Shown: positions 45,678 through 54,567, counted from the first letter of the stretch. The stretch: 64,000 nucleotides of DNA from JBDTGE01 sp050742975 (GCA_050742975.1 JBOGDQ010000077.1:8860-72859); one strand, 5' to 3'. Notes: generated from the sequence alone by a model not told the origin. A program made the numbers and translations.

Positions 45678-46952
45678 ATGCAGAGCAAGACGCTGATCGA
45701 CCTGATCAGCATCCCGCTGTTCACCGGTCTGATCGGCTACCTCACCAACTGGACCGGCGTACTCATGCTGTTCAAGCCGATCCGCTTCCACGGCGTCACC
45801 GTGCCGGGCCTGAAGCTGCTCTTCCCGCTGCTGCCGCGCCGGATCCGGGTGCTGCCGCTGATCAGCTACACCGGCGGCCTGGGCTGGCAGGGCATCGTCC
45901 CCTCGCGGGCCGACAAGATGGCGAGCATCGCGGTCGACAAGGGTCTGGGCAAGCTCGGCAGCATCTCCGACTTCTACCGCGAACTCGAGCCCGACCGGAT
46001 TGCCGAGCACCTCGCGATGGTGGCGCAGAACGAGATCCGCGGCGTGGTCGAGCTGATCATGGAGCAGGAGAACCCACAGCTGTGGCACGACCTGCCGCAG
46101 GTCATCAAGGAGGCCGTACACGCCCGCGTGCGGCAGCAGTTGCCCGGCATCGTCCGGCAGATCACCGGCGAGATCGGCGACAACGTCGACCAGTTGATCG
46201 ACGCCAAGCTGATGGTCATCCGGTACTTCTCCGCCCACCCCGAGTTGCTGAACGAGCTGTTCCTGATCATGGGCAGGAAGGAGCTGACGTTCATGCAGAA
46301 CTTCGGCTTCTACTTCGGGTTCCCGATGGGCTTCGTGCTGTTCGCCGTGCTGCAGGTCATCCCGCACTGGTACGTGCTGCCGATCGGCGGCGTGATCATC
46401 GGCTGGGTAGTCAACTACCTCGGCATCGCGATGATCTTCGAGCCGGTGTTCCCCAACAGGTGGGTGCCGTGGCACCAGGGGCTGCTGATCAGGCGTCAGG
46501 CCGAGGTCACGAAGCTGTACGCGCAGATGGTTGCCGACAAGGTGATCACGCTGCAGAACATCGGCGAGGAGCTTCTGAGCGGCCCGCGCAGCGACCGCAC
46601 CATGCAGATGCTCCAGGACACGCTGCGACCGGCGGTGGACAAGGCGATAGGTCCGGCGCGGGCGGCGGTGCGCGTCGCCATCGGCACCAAGGAGTACGAC
46701 CAGATCCGGGCCTCGGTCGCGAGCGAGGCCACCGCATTCGCGCCGATCGCCTTCAACGACGCGGAGTTCAACAAGCGGCAGTCCGGCAAGATCTACGCGT
46801 TCATTTCGGCGCAGATGCAGAAGATGGGACCTGACGACTTCGTCGAGATGCTGCGCTCTGCGATCAAGCAGGACGAGTGGCTGCTGTTCTTTCACGGGGG
46901 AGCGCTGGGCCTGTTCGCCGGCTTCCTCCACCTCGCGATCTTCGGAGTCTGA
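45678..46952 (+). CDS. DUF445 family membrane protein
   Basis: The 424-residue protein has an N-terminal hairpin helix (LISIPLFTGLIGYLTNWTGV), a long soluble helical region, a central pair of membrane helices (GFVLFAVLQVIPHWYVLPIG) repeating the YLxNWxxxxM pattern as VVNYLGIAMIFEP, and a C-terminal hydrophobic segment (ALGLFAGFLHLAIFGV). The duplicated motif is the DUF445 signature (YheB/YjiN type). Function is unknown. The next gene starts 1 nt after its stop, so they form an operon. Confidence 0.82.
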   Translation: MQSKTLIDLISIPLFTGLIGYLTNWTGVLMLFKPIRFHGVTVPGLKLLFPLLPRRIRVLPLISYTGGLGWQGIVPSRADKMASIAVDKGLGKLGSISDFYRELEPDRIAEHLAMVAQNEIRGVVELIMEQENPQLWHDLPQVIKEAVHARVRQQLPGIVRQITGEIGDNVDQLIDAKLMVIRYFSAHPELLNELFLIMGRKELTFMQNFGFYFGFPMGFVLFAVLQVIPHWYVLPIGGVIIGWVVNYLGIAMIFEPVFPNRWVPWHQGLLIRRQAEVTKLYAQMVADKVITLQNIGEELLSGPRSDRTMQMLQDTLRPAVDKAIGPARAAVRVAIGTKEYDQIRASVASEATAFAPIAFNDAEFNKRQSGKIYAFISAQMQKMGPDDFVEMLRSAIKQDEWLLFFHGGALGLFAGFLHLAIFGV

Positions 46953-46953
46953 C

Positions 46954-47808
46954 GTGAGAGATAGCGACGACAGCGAGCTGGCACGCGACGTGCGGCTCGG
47001 CCCGCTTCCGCATCCCGACGCCGGCCTGCTCAGAGCCGTACCCGGTATCGCCCGCGTCACCGCCGCATCCGCCTGGCACATGCTGTCGTGGTCGGTGAGC
47101 GCCGGCGTGAGCGGCACGACGTACCTGATGCGGCGGGCCGTTGACGGCGAGCCGACCACGTCGATCCTGCACGACGCGGTCACCGACCTACGCGCGGCGG
47201 CCTGGCGCGCGCTCGGGCTCGACGAGCAGCACGACGCAGCCGGTGTGCCCGAGCGCATCGCGCCGCGCAGCACGTCTGCGACGGACCTGCAGAAGCGCGG
47301 CTCGGACCTGATGCGCCGGGCGAACGACGTGCACGTGGTCGAGGACACCCATCCGGCGTTCGCCCGCATCCTCACCGAGATCACCCCGGACGAGGCACGG
47401 ATCCTGCGCTTCCTCTATCTCGAGGGCCCGCAGCCGGCCATCGACGTCCGCACCAACCGTCCGCTGGGCATCGGCTCGGAGCTCGTCGCCGGCGGCCTTA
47501 ACATGATCGCCGAGCACGCCGGCTGCGTGCACCTGGACCGGGTCGAGCCGTACCTGACGAACCTGGCGCGACTGGGTCTGATCGAGTTCTCCAAGGAGCA
47601 GGTGAGCAACCCCAAGCGCTACCAGGTCGTGGAGGCGCAGCCCAAGGTCACCGACGCGCTCAAGCGGGCCGGCCGCCTGCCGCGGATGGTCCAGCGCAGC
47701 ATCCATCTCAATTCGTTCGGCGCGCAGTTCTGCCGCACCTGCCTGCCGGTCGGCGACGGGCCGCGGGCGAGCGGCGAACCGGGCGACGCGGGCCGCCGCC
47801 GGGCGTAG
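46954..47808 (+). CDS. DUF4393 (Abi-alpha) domain protein
   Basis: The 284-residue protein contains, at about residues 125-240, the DUF4393/Abi-alpha pattern: HPAFARILTEITPDEARILR, FLYLEGPQPAIDVRT, HLDRVEPYLTNLARLGLIEF. The N-terminal 120 residues are variable and the C-terminus ends in a C-R-T-C pair (FGAQFCRTCLP). Abi-alpha domains were first described in abortive-infection proteins but most homologues are uncharacterised. GTG 46954 lies 1 nt after the DUF445 stop. No phage-defence neighbours are present, so a defence role would be speculative. Confidence 0.78.
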   Translation: MRDSDDSELARDVRLGPLPHPDAGLLRAVPGIARVTAASAWHMLSWSVSAGVSGTTYLMRRAVDGEPTTSILHDAVTDLRAAAWRALGLDEQHDAAGVPERIAPRSTSATDLQKRGSDLMRRANDVHVVEDTHPAFARILTEITPDEARILRFLYLEGPQPAIDVRTNRPLGIGSELVAGGLNMIAEHAGCVHLDRVEPYLTNLARLGLIEFSKEQVSNPKRYQVVEAQPKVTDALKRAGRLPRMVQRSIHLNSFGAQFCRTCLPVGDGPRASGEPGDAGRRRA

Positions 47809-47811
47809 GCG

Positions 47812-49731
47812 TCAGTCCGGGTCCGGGCTCAGCGAGTCGACCTCGTCGGTGTCCCGCTCGTCGCGGATGACGTGCAGGACGGCGTTGATCAGCGCCAGGT
47901 GGGTGAACGTCTGCGGGAAGTTGCCGAGCTGATGGCCCGAGCTGCTGTCGATCTCCTCGGCGTACAGCTCGAGCGGTCCGGCGAGCGAGAGCAGCTTGGC
48001 GCACAGCGCGTGCGCGCGTTCGTGCTCGCCGATCTCGCTCAGCGCCGAGACCAGCCAGAACGAGCAGATCGTGAACGAGCCCTCCTGGCCGGAGAAGCCG
48101 TCGTCGGTCTCGTCGGTGCGATAACGCAGCACCAGCCCGTGCTCGGTCAGTTCGTCGGCGATGGCGAGCACGGTCGCCCGGATGCGCGGGTCGTCCGGCG
48201 GCAGGAATCGCAGCAGCGGCGCGAGTAGCAACGACGCGTCCAGTGCCTTGCTGCCGTAGTGCTGGGTGAGCACGCCACGCTCGTCCACGCCGTTGGTCAG
48301 GATGTCGGCCTTGATCTCCTCGGCCGCCTTCTCCCACTCGGCGGCCGCGGCGTCCTGCCCGATCTCGGCTGCGAGCCTCGCGCCACGGTCGACCGCCACC
48401 CAGCACATGATCTTGGAGGAGGTGAAGTGCTGGGGTTCGCCGCGGACCTCCCAGATCCCCGCGTCCGGATCGCGCCAGTGCTCGAGCGCGGCGCGGACCT
48501 GTTTGCCCAGGATCGGCCAGATACGCAGGTCGACGTGATCGGCCGCCTTGTTGTGCAGGTACACCGAGTCGAGCAGCGCCCCCCAGACGTCGTGCTGCTT
48601 CTGCTTGGCCGCCGCGTTGCCGACCCGGACCGGACGCGAATCGCCATAGCCGGGAAGGTGATCGAGTTCGTACTCGGCCAGGTCGCTCTCACCGTCGATG
48701 CCGTACATGATCTGCAGATCGTCGTTGCGCTGCGCAACGTCGGCGATGAACGAGAAGAAGTCGACCGCCTCCCAGTCGAAGCCGAGCGAGTACATACCCC
48801 ACAGTGCGAAGGTGGAGTCCCGGATCCACGTGTAGCGGTAGTCGTAGTTGCGCCCGCCGCCGATCACCTCGGGCAGGGATGTCGTGGACGCGGCGACGAT
48901 CGCACCGGTCGGCGCGTAGGTGAGCCCCTTGAGGGTGAGCGCGCTGCGTTGCAGGTAGCTGCGCCACGGGTGGTCCGGGAACGTGCCGCGCGCCAGCCAG
49001 TGCTGCCAGTGGTGCGCCGTCCAGACCAGGCGCCGGTAGGCCTCGGCGTAGTCGACCGGGGCGGGCGTGCTGCCCCACGACAAGGCGACGTAACGGGTGT
49101 CGCCCTCCTTGAGCAGCGTGCGCGCCGCGGCCCGTCCACCCTCGAAGCCCAGCCGAAGGTCGGTCGTCAGAGTGAGGGTCTGGGCGAGCGATTCGCAGCG
49201 CGCTTGGGCCTGGTTGTACACGCGGTCCGTGTAGTCCCACCTGATGATCGAGCGTCCGTAGTCCGGCAACGGCTCGCACTCGACGACCGTCTGCACCTCG
49301 CCCTTGACGCAGCGGATAGTGCGCAGCAGCGTGTGCTCGGCCTCGTAGTCGGTCGGCGTGCGGCGGTGCGTCCGGGAGAGCGAGTCGTCGTGCCGCCACG
49401 GACCGAGGATCAGGGCGTCGCGGACGATGATCCAGCCGGTGTCCGTGCCCCAGCTGGTCTCGAGCACCATCGTTCCGGGCAGGTAGCGCCGGGCGGCCGG
49501 CACCGAGATGTCCGACGGTGCAACGCGAAAGCTGCCGGCGTGCGATCCGAGCATGGCGCCGAACACGCTGGGCGAGTCCATCCGTGGCAGGCACATCCAG
49601 TCGACGCTGCCACCCGGTGACACCAGCGCGGTGGTCTCACCGTCGGACAGGAAGGCGTAGTCGCCGATCGGGACGGTGCGACGCGACACGTTGACGCGTG
49701 CGGTTGCGGCAGCGGCTGCGTCCGGGTCCAT
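47812..49731 (-). CDS. Glycoside hydrolase family 15 protein (trehalase/glucoamylase type)
   Basis: This 639-residue cytoplasmic GH15 enzyme is of the actinobacterial type that includes the mycobacterial trehalase. Landmarks are an N-terminal beta-sandwich (IGDYAFLSDGETTALVSPGG, SVDWMCLPRMDSPSVFGAML), the NYDYRYTWIRDSTFALWGMY motif of the (alpha/alpha)6 barrel, KIMCWVAVDRGARLAAEIG, and the second acidic region in LLYAEEIDSSSGHQLGNFPQ with the catalytic-base Glu in EEID. Trehalose is the likeliest substrate but alpha-glucans cannot be excluded. It converges with the DUF4393 gene. Confidence 0.87.
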   Translation of the reverse strand: MDPDAAAAATARVNVSRRTVPIGDYAFLSDGETTALVSPGGSVDWMCLPRMDSPSVFGAMLGSHAGSFRVAPSDISVPAARRYLPGTMVLETSWGTDTGWIIVRDALILGPWRHDDSLSRTHRRTPTDYEAEHTLLRTIRCVKGEVQTVVECEPLPDYGRSIIRWDYTDRVYNQAQARCESLAQTLTLTTDLRLGFEGGRAAARTLLKEGDTRYVALSWGSTPAPVDYAEAYRRLVWTAHHWQHWLARGTFPDHPWRSYLQRSALTLKGLTYAPTGAIVAASTTSLPEVIGGGRNYDYRYTWIRDSTFALWGMYSLGFDWEAVDFFSFIADVAQRNDDLQIMYGIDGESDLAEYELDHLPGYGDSRPVRVGNAAAKQKQHDVWGALLDSVYLHNKAADHVDLRIWPILGKQVRAALEHWRDPDAGIWEVRGEPQHFTSSKIMCWVAVDRGARLAAEIGQDAAAAEWEKAAEEIKADILTNGVDERGVLTQHYGSKALDASLLLAPLLRFLPPDDPRIRATVLAIADELTEHGLVLRYRTDETDDGFSGQEGSFTICSFWLVSALSEIGEHERAHALCAKLLSLAGPLELYAEEIDSSSGHQLGNFPQTFTHLALINAVLHVIRDERDTDEVDSLSPDPD

Positions 49732-49763
49732 GCTCGGGAGGATTCTCCCAATCGGCGGTCAGC

Positions 49764-50621
49764 TCAAGCCTGCGAGCCTGTGTCGGCCCGGCGTGTCGCG
49801 GCCACTGCCGGCAACGGCTCGGTGACCTGCGGCCGTCCCGGAGCGCGCGCGGCGACGATCAGGCGGGCGGCTCCCAGCCGCAGCCAGGCGCAGGCGATCA
49901 GCATCGCGACGGCGACGATCCCGTCCAGCCACCAGTGGTTCGCGGTCGCGACGACGACGAAGACGGTCAGCACCGCGTGGGCCGCGCCGAGCCAGCGCCA
50001 CCGCGACCGGCTCACCCGGGCCACGTACCACCCGATCAGCACGGCCCAGGCGACATGCACCGACGGCATGGCCGAGAGCTCGTCCGCGCCGAAGCCGAGG
50101 TTGTACACCGACTGGCCGTACTGCGCGGCGGTGTCGACGTAGCCCGGTAGCAGCCGGGGCGGGGCTACAGGGAGCAGCTGGACGAGCAGGCAGGCCAGCG
50201 TCGTCAGGGCGAGCGTGGTGCGGATCGCGCTGTAGCGATCGCGGTGCCAGGCGAACAGCCAGACCAGGAAGATGAACAGGGCGGTGAAGTGCATGCTCGC
50301 GTAGTAGAGGTTCGCGCCCTGGGTCAACAGCGGGTGACCGGTGATCAGCCGCTGGACCGACGCCTCGGACGGCAGATGGACGTCGTGCTCGACCCGCGCG
50401 ATCCACGCGCCCCGTGCGTACGCGTGCGAGGTGCCGGTGACGGACAGGTTTCCGGCCAGCTGCCACACCGAGTAGAGCGCGGCGATCAGGCACGACTCGC
50501 CCGCGAACGGGGCTATCCGGTCGGTGATCGACGACTTCGCGCCGCGCAGAACCGCGTAGACGGCGGCGAGCGCCACCGTCACCACGGCGGCCTGCTGCCA
50601 CGTCAGCGCGTAGTTGTGCAC
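49764..50621 (-). CDS. PAP2 superfamily membrane phosphatase/transferase
   Basis: The 285-residue protein has about six transmembrane helices and the PAP2_3 (inositol phosphorylceramide synthase-like) active-site motifs: ELSAMPSVHVAWAVLIGWY (Ser-x-His) and ATANHWWLDGIVAVAML (Asn-His...Asp). The first PAP2 phosphatase motif is not obvious, as in the AUR1-like subgroup. A lipid-phosphate phosphatase or phospholipid headgroup transferase is likely. I chose GTG 50621 because CATAGT lies 6 nt upstream and the first helix then begins near the N-terminus. It is divergent from the EamA gene. Confidence 0.82.
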   Translation of the reverse strand: MHNYALTWQQAAVVTVALAAVYAVLRGAKSSITDRIAPFAGESCLIAALYSVWQLAGNLSVTGTSHAYARGAWIARVEHDVHLPSEASVQRLITGHPLLTQGANLYYASMHFTALFIFLVWLFAWHRDRYSAIRTTLALTTLACLLVQLLPVAPPRLLPGYVDTAAQYGQSVYNLGFGADELSAMPSVHVAWAVLIGWYVARVSRSRWRWLGAAHAVLTVFVVVATANHWWLDGIVAVAMLIACAWLRLGAARLIVAARAPGRPQVTEPLPAVAATRRADTGSQA

Positions 50622-50721
50622 GCGCCCACTATGCCGGTTGGCCAGGGTGGAAATTGCAGCGACGCCGTCGGCGTTGGCGCCTACGTTGGTCGGGGCTGCG
50701 ATTTCGGCGGAAGGGTGTGAG

Positions 50722-51735
50722 ATGTCAAGGCGCGGTTGGCTGTTGTTCGCCGCGATGTGCCTCATCTGGGGGATCCCGTACCTGCTGATCCGGGTCGCCG
50801 TGCGCGACGTCGCGCCGGGCACGCTGGTGTTCCTGCGCACCGCGATCGGGGGCCTGGTCCTGCTGCCGCTGGCGCTGTCACGGGGTGGGTTCGCGCCGGT
50901 ACTGAGACGGTGGCGCCCCCTCGTCGCGTTCACGGTGATCGAGCTCGCGATCCCGTGGCTGCTGCTCTCGGACGCCGAGACCCGGCTGCCCAGCTCGCTG
51001 TCCGGCCTGCTCGTGGCCGCGGTACCGCTTGTCGGGGTTCTGGTCGCGCGGTTCACCGGGGCGGACGACCGGGCGGACGCGGCCCGTTTGATCGGGCTCG
51101 GGCTGGGCATCGCCGGCGTGAGCATGCTGGTGGGCCTGGACCTCGGCCAGCTGCACACGTGGTCGCTCGTCGAGGTCGGGATCGTGGTCGTCGGATACGC
51201 GGTCGCCCCGATGATCATGGCGCGCCATCTCTCGGACCTGCCCAGCATCCCCGTGGTCTCCGCGTCGCTGTTGCTGGCCGCGCTCGGCTACCTGCCGTAC
51301 GCGGCGCTGCGACCGCCACACTCGCTGAACGTGCGGGAGATCTCCTCGATCGTCGTCCTCGGCCTGGTCTGCACCGCGCTGGCGTTCGTGCTGTTCTTTG
51401 CGCTGATCAACGACATCGGGCCGGCCCGCGCGACCGTGATCACCTACGTCAACCCGGCGGTCGCAGTGCTGTTCGGCGTGCTGTTGCTCAACGAGCGGTT
51501 CACGCTGGGCATGGCGGTCGGCTTCCCGCTGATCCTCGGCGGGTCGGTACTCGCCGCACGGCGCAGGGCGGTGCCGAACGCGGGGGTGCCGGAGGCGATG
51601 ATGTGCGAGCCGGTGTGCCCCGATCAGTCGATGCGGACCGAGCCGGCAGCCGTCCCGAACACCGCGGCGAGCAGGCCGGTGCCGTCGTCGTCCGGCCTCG
51701 ACCAGTCGACCGCGACACCGTCGAGAGGCTGCTGA
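50722..51735 (+). CDS. EamA/RhaT family drug/metabolite transporter
   Basis: The 337-residue permease has ten transmembrane helices in two EamA repeats (SRRGWLLFAAMCLIWGIPYL ... and VEVGIVVVGYAVAPMIM ... GMAVGFPLILGGSVLAARRR). ATG 50722 follows a GGAAGGG site. The transporter fold ends near residue 292; the last 45 residues, rich in Pro, Ser and Cys, are encoded opposite the 3' end of the VOC gene and look like a read-through tail. The substrate is unknown; members of this family export amino acids or metabolites. Confidence 0.85.
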   Translation: MSRRGWLLFAAMCLIWGIPYLLIRVAVRDVAPGTLVFLRTAIGGLVLLPLALSRGGFAPVLRRWRPLVAFTVIELAIPWLLLSDAETRLPSSLSGLLVAAVPLVGVLVARFTGADDRADAARLIGLGLGIAGVSMLVGLDLGQLHTWSLVEVGIVVVGYAVAPMIMARHLSDLPSIPVVSASLLLAALGYLPYAALRPPHSLNVREISSIVVLGLVCTALAFVLFFALINDIGPARATVITYVNPAVAVLFGVLLLNERFTLGMAVGFPLILGGSVLAARRRAVPNAGVPEAMMCEPVCPDQSMRTEPAAVPNTAASRPVPSSSGLDQSTATPSRGC

Positions 51736-52265
51736 GCGGACGTGCCCAGGTAGCTGTCGACGTCCGCCGAGTCACCGGCGATCTCCAGGCGCGCCAGGGT
51801 GATTCCCGAGCCACCTGCGGACGGGTGATGCGCGGCGTCGCTCTCCCACTTCACGAAGAACGGCAGCTGTGGATTGGCCGCCACGTCGTTCACGCCGATC
51901 TGCTTCCAGCGCAGGTCGACCCCGTCCGGGCGCCGCCGGTGGCCCTCGGCTGCCGGGCGATGAAGGCGGGCCTCGACCGGTGCGATGTCCTCGACGGAGA
52001 TCACCCAGCCGAGCCAGCCGCCACCGGCAGCGGTTCGAGCACGCACGGCCATACCGAACGGCGCGCGGTCCGCGGCCGGGTGGTCGAGTGCCTCGACCAC
52101 CTCGAGGTAGCAGCCGCCCGCGATCGGGAGGATGAAGTTGCGAGTGCCGAACGAAGGGTGGATGCCGCCGTCGGTGAACCCGGCGCCGAGATGCGCGCCG
52201 AGGCGCTGCGCACACGCGGCAAGGCCCTCGGGTCCGGCGGCGTAACTGAGGTGATCCAGACGCAT
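51624..52265 (-). CDS. VOC superfamily (glyoxalase-like) protein
   Basis: The 213-residue protein begins MRLDHLSYAAGPEGLAACAQ and has the Glyoxalase_3-like layout: FILPIAGGCYLEVVEALDHP in the first module and ITLARLEIAGDSADVDSYLG in the second. The metal-ligand set is incomplete by eye, so the reaction is unknown. ATG 52265 is chosen; a GTG two codons upstream is possible. The last 112 bp overlap the convergent EamA gene. Confidence 0.78.
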   Translation of the reverse strand: MRLDHLSYAAGPEGLAACAQRLGAHLGAGFTDGGIHPSFGTRNFILPIAGGCYLEVVEALDHPAADRAPFGMAVRARTAAGGGWLGWVISVEDIAPVEARLHRPAAEGHRRRPDGVDLRWKQIGVNDVAANPQLPFFVKWESDAAHHPSAGGSGITLARLEIAGDSADVDSYLGTSAQQPLDGVAVDWSRPDDDGTGLLAAVFGTAAGSVRID

Positions 52266-52336
52266 GAGCACATGGTGACCCACCGCATTCGCCGCGCTGT
52301 TCGCGGGGGCGGTCACGGGACGTCGCATCGAAAGTG

Positions 52337-53119
52337 CTAGGGCGCGCGGTCGGTGTAGAGGTCGACGTGGTTGGCGCCCGTCGCCTCGGCCGCCGCGCCG
52401 CCACAGCCGAGCCACGCGCGCGCCACGTCGTCAGAACGGGCAACAGGTTCGCCGGCCGCCGACCGGGTCAGCAACGCCGCCGCGAGCCGTCCCTTCGCAA
52501 ACTTGCTGTTATAGCTGATGATTCCGAATCCACCTCGCGGGAGGGGCGAGAGCACTCGCACGGACACGACGCGCCCGCAGATGTCCCGTCCGGGTCGCCA
52601 CATCGCGGTGTAGTCGCTCGAGCGTAGGTCCACGACAATGCCCCGGCCGAGCATCGTGGGCAGGGTGCCTTCCAGCACCGGCCGCCAGAATGTGCCGACG
52701 ACGCCCACACCGGGAAGCACGGCCTTGGCCGGTACCCGATAGTTGGGCACGGCCTCGTCGCCGCGCACGACGCCCCACAATCCGGAGAAGATCAACACGC
52801 ACCGGCCGGCTGCGCGGCGGACGTGCGGTGGCAGCCCGGCGGTGTCCAGGCCGTCGTAAACGACACCGGTGTATCGGCGCAGGGCCGCGGTGGTGCGCGA
52901 GCTACCGACGGCGGAGTTGGCGGCCAGGGCCTCCGCGGCCACTCCCGCAGGGAGGAGCAGAGCGTCGGCCGCGCGGACCGGATCGCCGCGGACCAACGTG
53001 GCCAGGGCATCGAGCAGGACGGCCCGGTGCTCGCCCAGCGGACCCTGCAGCAGTCCGGCGAGGGCGCGCCCGCGACCGCCGACCGTCTTGGTCTCACTCG
53101 GTGGTAGCAGGATGCGCAC
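52337..53119 (-). CDS. yaaA: Peroxide stress protein YaaA family
   Basis: The 260-residue protein starts VRILLPPSETKTVGG and contains VVYDGLDTAGLPPHVRRAAG, IFSGLWGVVRGDEAVPNYRV and ISYNSKFAKGRLAAALL, the DUF328/YaaA signature segments. E. coli YaaA limits intracellular iron during peroxide stress and binds DNA. GTG 53119 is placed at the family N-terminus; TAGCGT lies 8 nt upstream. The flanking NUDIX gene on the same strand is 40 nt upstream. Confidence 0.87.
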   Translation of the reverse strand: MRILLPPSETKTVGGRGRALAGLLQGPLGEHRAVLLDALATLVRGDPVRAADALLLPAGVAAEALAANSAVGSSRTTAALRRYTGVVYDGLDTAGLPPHVRRAAGRCVLIFSGLWGVVRGDEAVPNYRVPAKAVLPGVGVVGTFWRPVLEGTLPTMLGRGIVVDLRSSDYTAMWRPGRDICGRVVSVRVLSPLPRGGFGIISYNSKFAKGRLAAALLTRSAAGEPVARSDDVARAWLGCGGAAAEATGANHVDLYTDRAP

Positions 53120-53159
53120 GCAGCGGGACGCTACGCGACCCCGAACAGCGGGCGACCGG

Positions 53160-53612
53160 TCAAGCGGTGCCGAGCAGGCCGCGCAGCCGCGGCCACGCTC
53201 CGGCGAAGCCGGCGTGCAACGGTAGCTGGGCGACCGCATCCATAGGCCACCAGCGGATCTCCACGCTCTCAGCGTTCGCGGCCCGCGGATGGAGGTCGGC
53301 CAGTGCGTGCGCGAGCACCGTGGTGTACGTCCAACCGCCGTGATCGTCGATCCACTGATCGAACGGCGCCACTTCGGCCGGGTCCAGGTTCGCCTCCTCG
53401 GCCGCCTCCCGCAGGGCTGCGGTGACCGCGTCCTCGTGGCTGTCGCGAGCACCGCCCGGAATGGCCCAGGTGCCGCCCTCGTGGGTCCACGGCGCGCGGT
53501 GCTGCAGCATGACCCGTGGCCCGTCGGTGATCAGCACACCGGCCGCGCCGAAGCGTCCCCAGTGCCGGTGGCCGAGCGCGCACTGCGCCCAGCCGTTACC
53601 GTCACCGCTCAC
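53160..53612 (-). CDS. NUDIX hydrolase
   Basis: The 150-residue hydrolase has the full Nudix box G-x5-E-x7-R-E-U-x-E-E-x-G/N-U, visible as GGARDSHEDAVTAALREAAE followed by EANLD at about 57-80. The preceding VLITDGPRVMLQHRAPWTHE fits the family's first strands. Substrate prediction (nucleotide sanitation or coenzyme) is not possible. GTG 53612 is chosen because upstream codons overlap a tandem repeat with no family similarity. Confidence 0.85.
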   Translation of the reverse strand: MSGDGNGWAQCALGHRHWGRFGAAGVLITDGPRVMLQHRAPWTHEGGTWAIPGGARDSHEDAVTAALREAAEEANLDPAEVAPFDQWIDDHGGWTYTTVLAHALADLHPRAANAESVEIRWWPMDAVAQLPLHAGFAGAWPRLRGLLGTA

Positions 53613-53625
53613 TGCCCGCGTCCCG

Positions 53626-53655
53626 CCGTGGTTCGAGATGCCGTGGTTCGAGATT
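53626..53655. repeat. 15-bp tandem duplication upstream of the NUDIX gene
   Basis: CCGTGGTTCGAGATG is followed directly by CCGTGGTTCGAGATT, one mismatch in 15. It lies 13 bp upstream of the NUDIX start codon (minus strand). Confidence 0.88.
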
Positions 53656-53814
53656 CTGCGTCGGCCCGCCAGGTCGCCTCGCGGCGGAAGGCCGCTCGTG
53701 GCGGCAAATGTGGGACCGGGGGCCGTGGATCGGGCCGACGCGGTGACCACGGTACCGGCTCGACGGCCGGATCGCAGCGTGCCCGGCATGCCGGGTGTCC
53801 GTGCCGACGAGCCG

Positions 53815-53860
53815 TATCCTGGTGCGCGTGATCGAGACGAGTCCGGGCGGCGCGAGATGA
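53815..53860 (+). promoter_or_regulatory. Leaderless promoter with 10-codon upstream ORF overlapping the next start
   Basis: TATCCT (53815-53820) is followed 7 nt later by GTG 53828, which opens VIETSPGGAR and ends in TGA (53858-53860). That stop overlaps the main ATG (53857-53859) as ATGA. The same layout precedes the glycosylase gene at 821. Coupling is inferred. Confidence 0.45.
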
Positions 53861-54474
53861 ACGGCGATCGCGCACGCCCGCACCGTCCCACCCCCTACCC
53901 CGACCTGACTGCGTTGATCGACGCGGCCGGGGGCAGCGAGCCGGAGTCGCGCGCGGAAATCGCCGCCGCGACTGCAGCCGTACTGGTCAGGGTGGGGCGT
54001 GAGCCGTCCGGCGACGACGCACGATTCGTCGCACTGGCCGATCGGATCGGACTGGACACGCTGGCCGAACTCTGGCGGGACGCAGATCCCGTGAGCCTGC
54101 CCGGAGCGCTGTGGGCGCTGTACCTGCTGCGGCAGTGGTGTCGCTCGGGCGCCGAGGAGGTCGGCCGGTTGTGGCGGGCGGGTGAACCGATCGCCGCTGC
54201 CGATGCGGTGGTCGCCGGCGTCGCCGACTACGTCGACGTCGAGTCGGTGACCCGGGTGGCCGACGACGTCCTGGCCGGGGCGTACCGCGGCGACTTCGCC
54301 GTTGCCCTTGAGCGTGCCGCCGCCCTGTTCCGCGTCATCGCCGCCGGGCGCCGCGAACTGGCCGGGCCGGACGAGCGCGGCGAGGTGGAACGGCGGCTCG
54401 CCGATCGCAACGAGCGGGCGGCCGCTGACCTGGCCACGTCGGCGCGGCTGTGGCGGGCTGGCGCGCTGCGCTGA
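53857..54474 (+). CDS. Conserved-looking hypothetical protein, helical
   Basis: The 205-residue protein begins MNGDRARPHRPTPYPDLTAL and is predicted to be almost all helix (ALWALYLLRQWCRSGAEEVG, LERAAALFRVIAAGRRELAG). There is no signal peptide, membrane segment or recognisable catalytic motif. I do not recognise the family. It may share a transcript with the DUF4192 gene 145 nt downstream, although that gene has its own promoter-like sequence and DnaA-box-like sites. Confidence 0.7.
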   Translation: MNGDRARPHRPTPYPDLTALIDAAGGSEPESRAEIAAATAAVLVRVGREPSGDDARFVALADRIGLDTLAELWRDADPVSLPGALWALYLLRQWCRSGAEEVGRLWRAGEPIAAADAVVAGVADYVDVESVTRVADDVLAGAYRGDFAVALERAAALFRVIAAGRRELAGPDERGEVERRLADRNERAAADLATSARLWRAGALR

Positions 54475-54539
54475 CGGCGTCACCGTCCCGACCACCGTTG
54501 ACCGGCCCATAGCACCGAACGGCGACAGTTCATGTTCGC

Positions 54540-54567
54540 CCGTCCACACCGGCGCCCTTCGTCCACA
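54540..54567 (+). promoter_or_regulatory. Pair of DnaA-box-like 9-mers upstream of the DUF4192 gene
   Basis: CCGTCCACA (54540) and TCGTCCACA (54559) have two and one mismatches to TTGTCCACA, the same orientation and 19-bp spacing, which equals the spacing of the pair at recA. A CTATTT hexamer follows at about 54580. Confidence 0.4.

Noticed and set aside
46954..47808. Phage-defence (abortive infection) gene from its Abi-alpha domain
   Set aside because: The domain name is historical, the gene is operonic with a DUF445 membrane protein, and no other defence genes are nearby.
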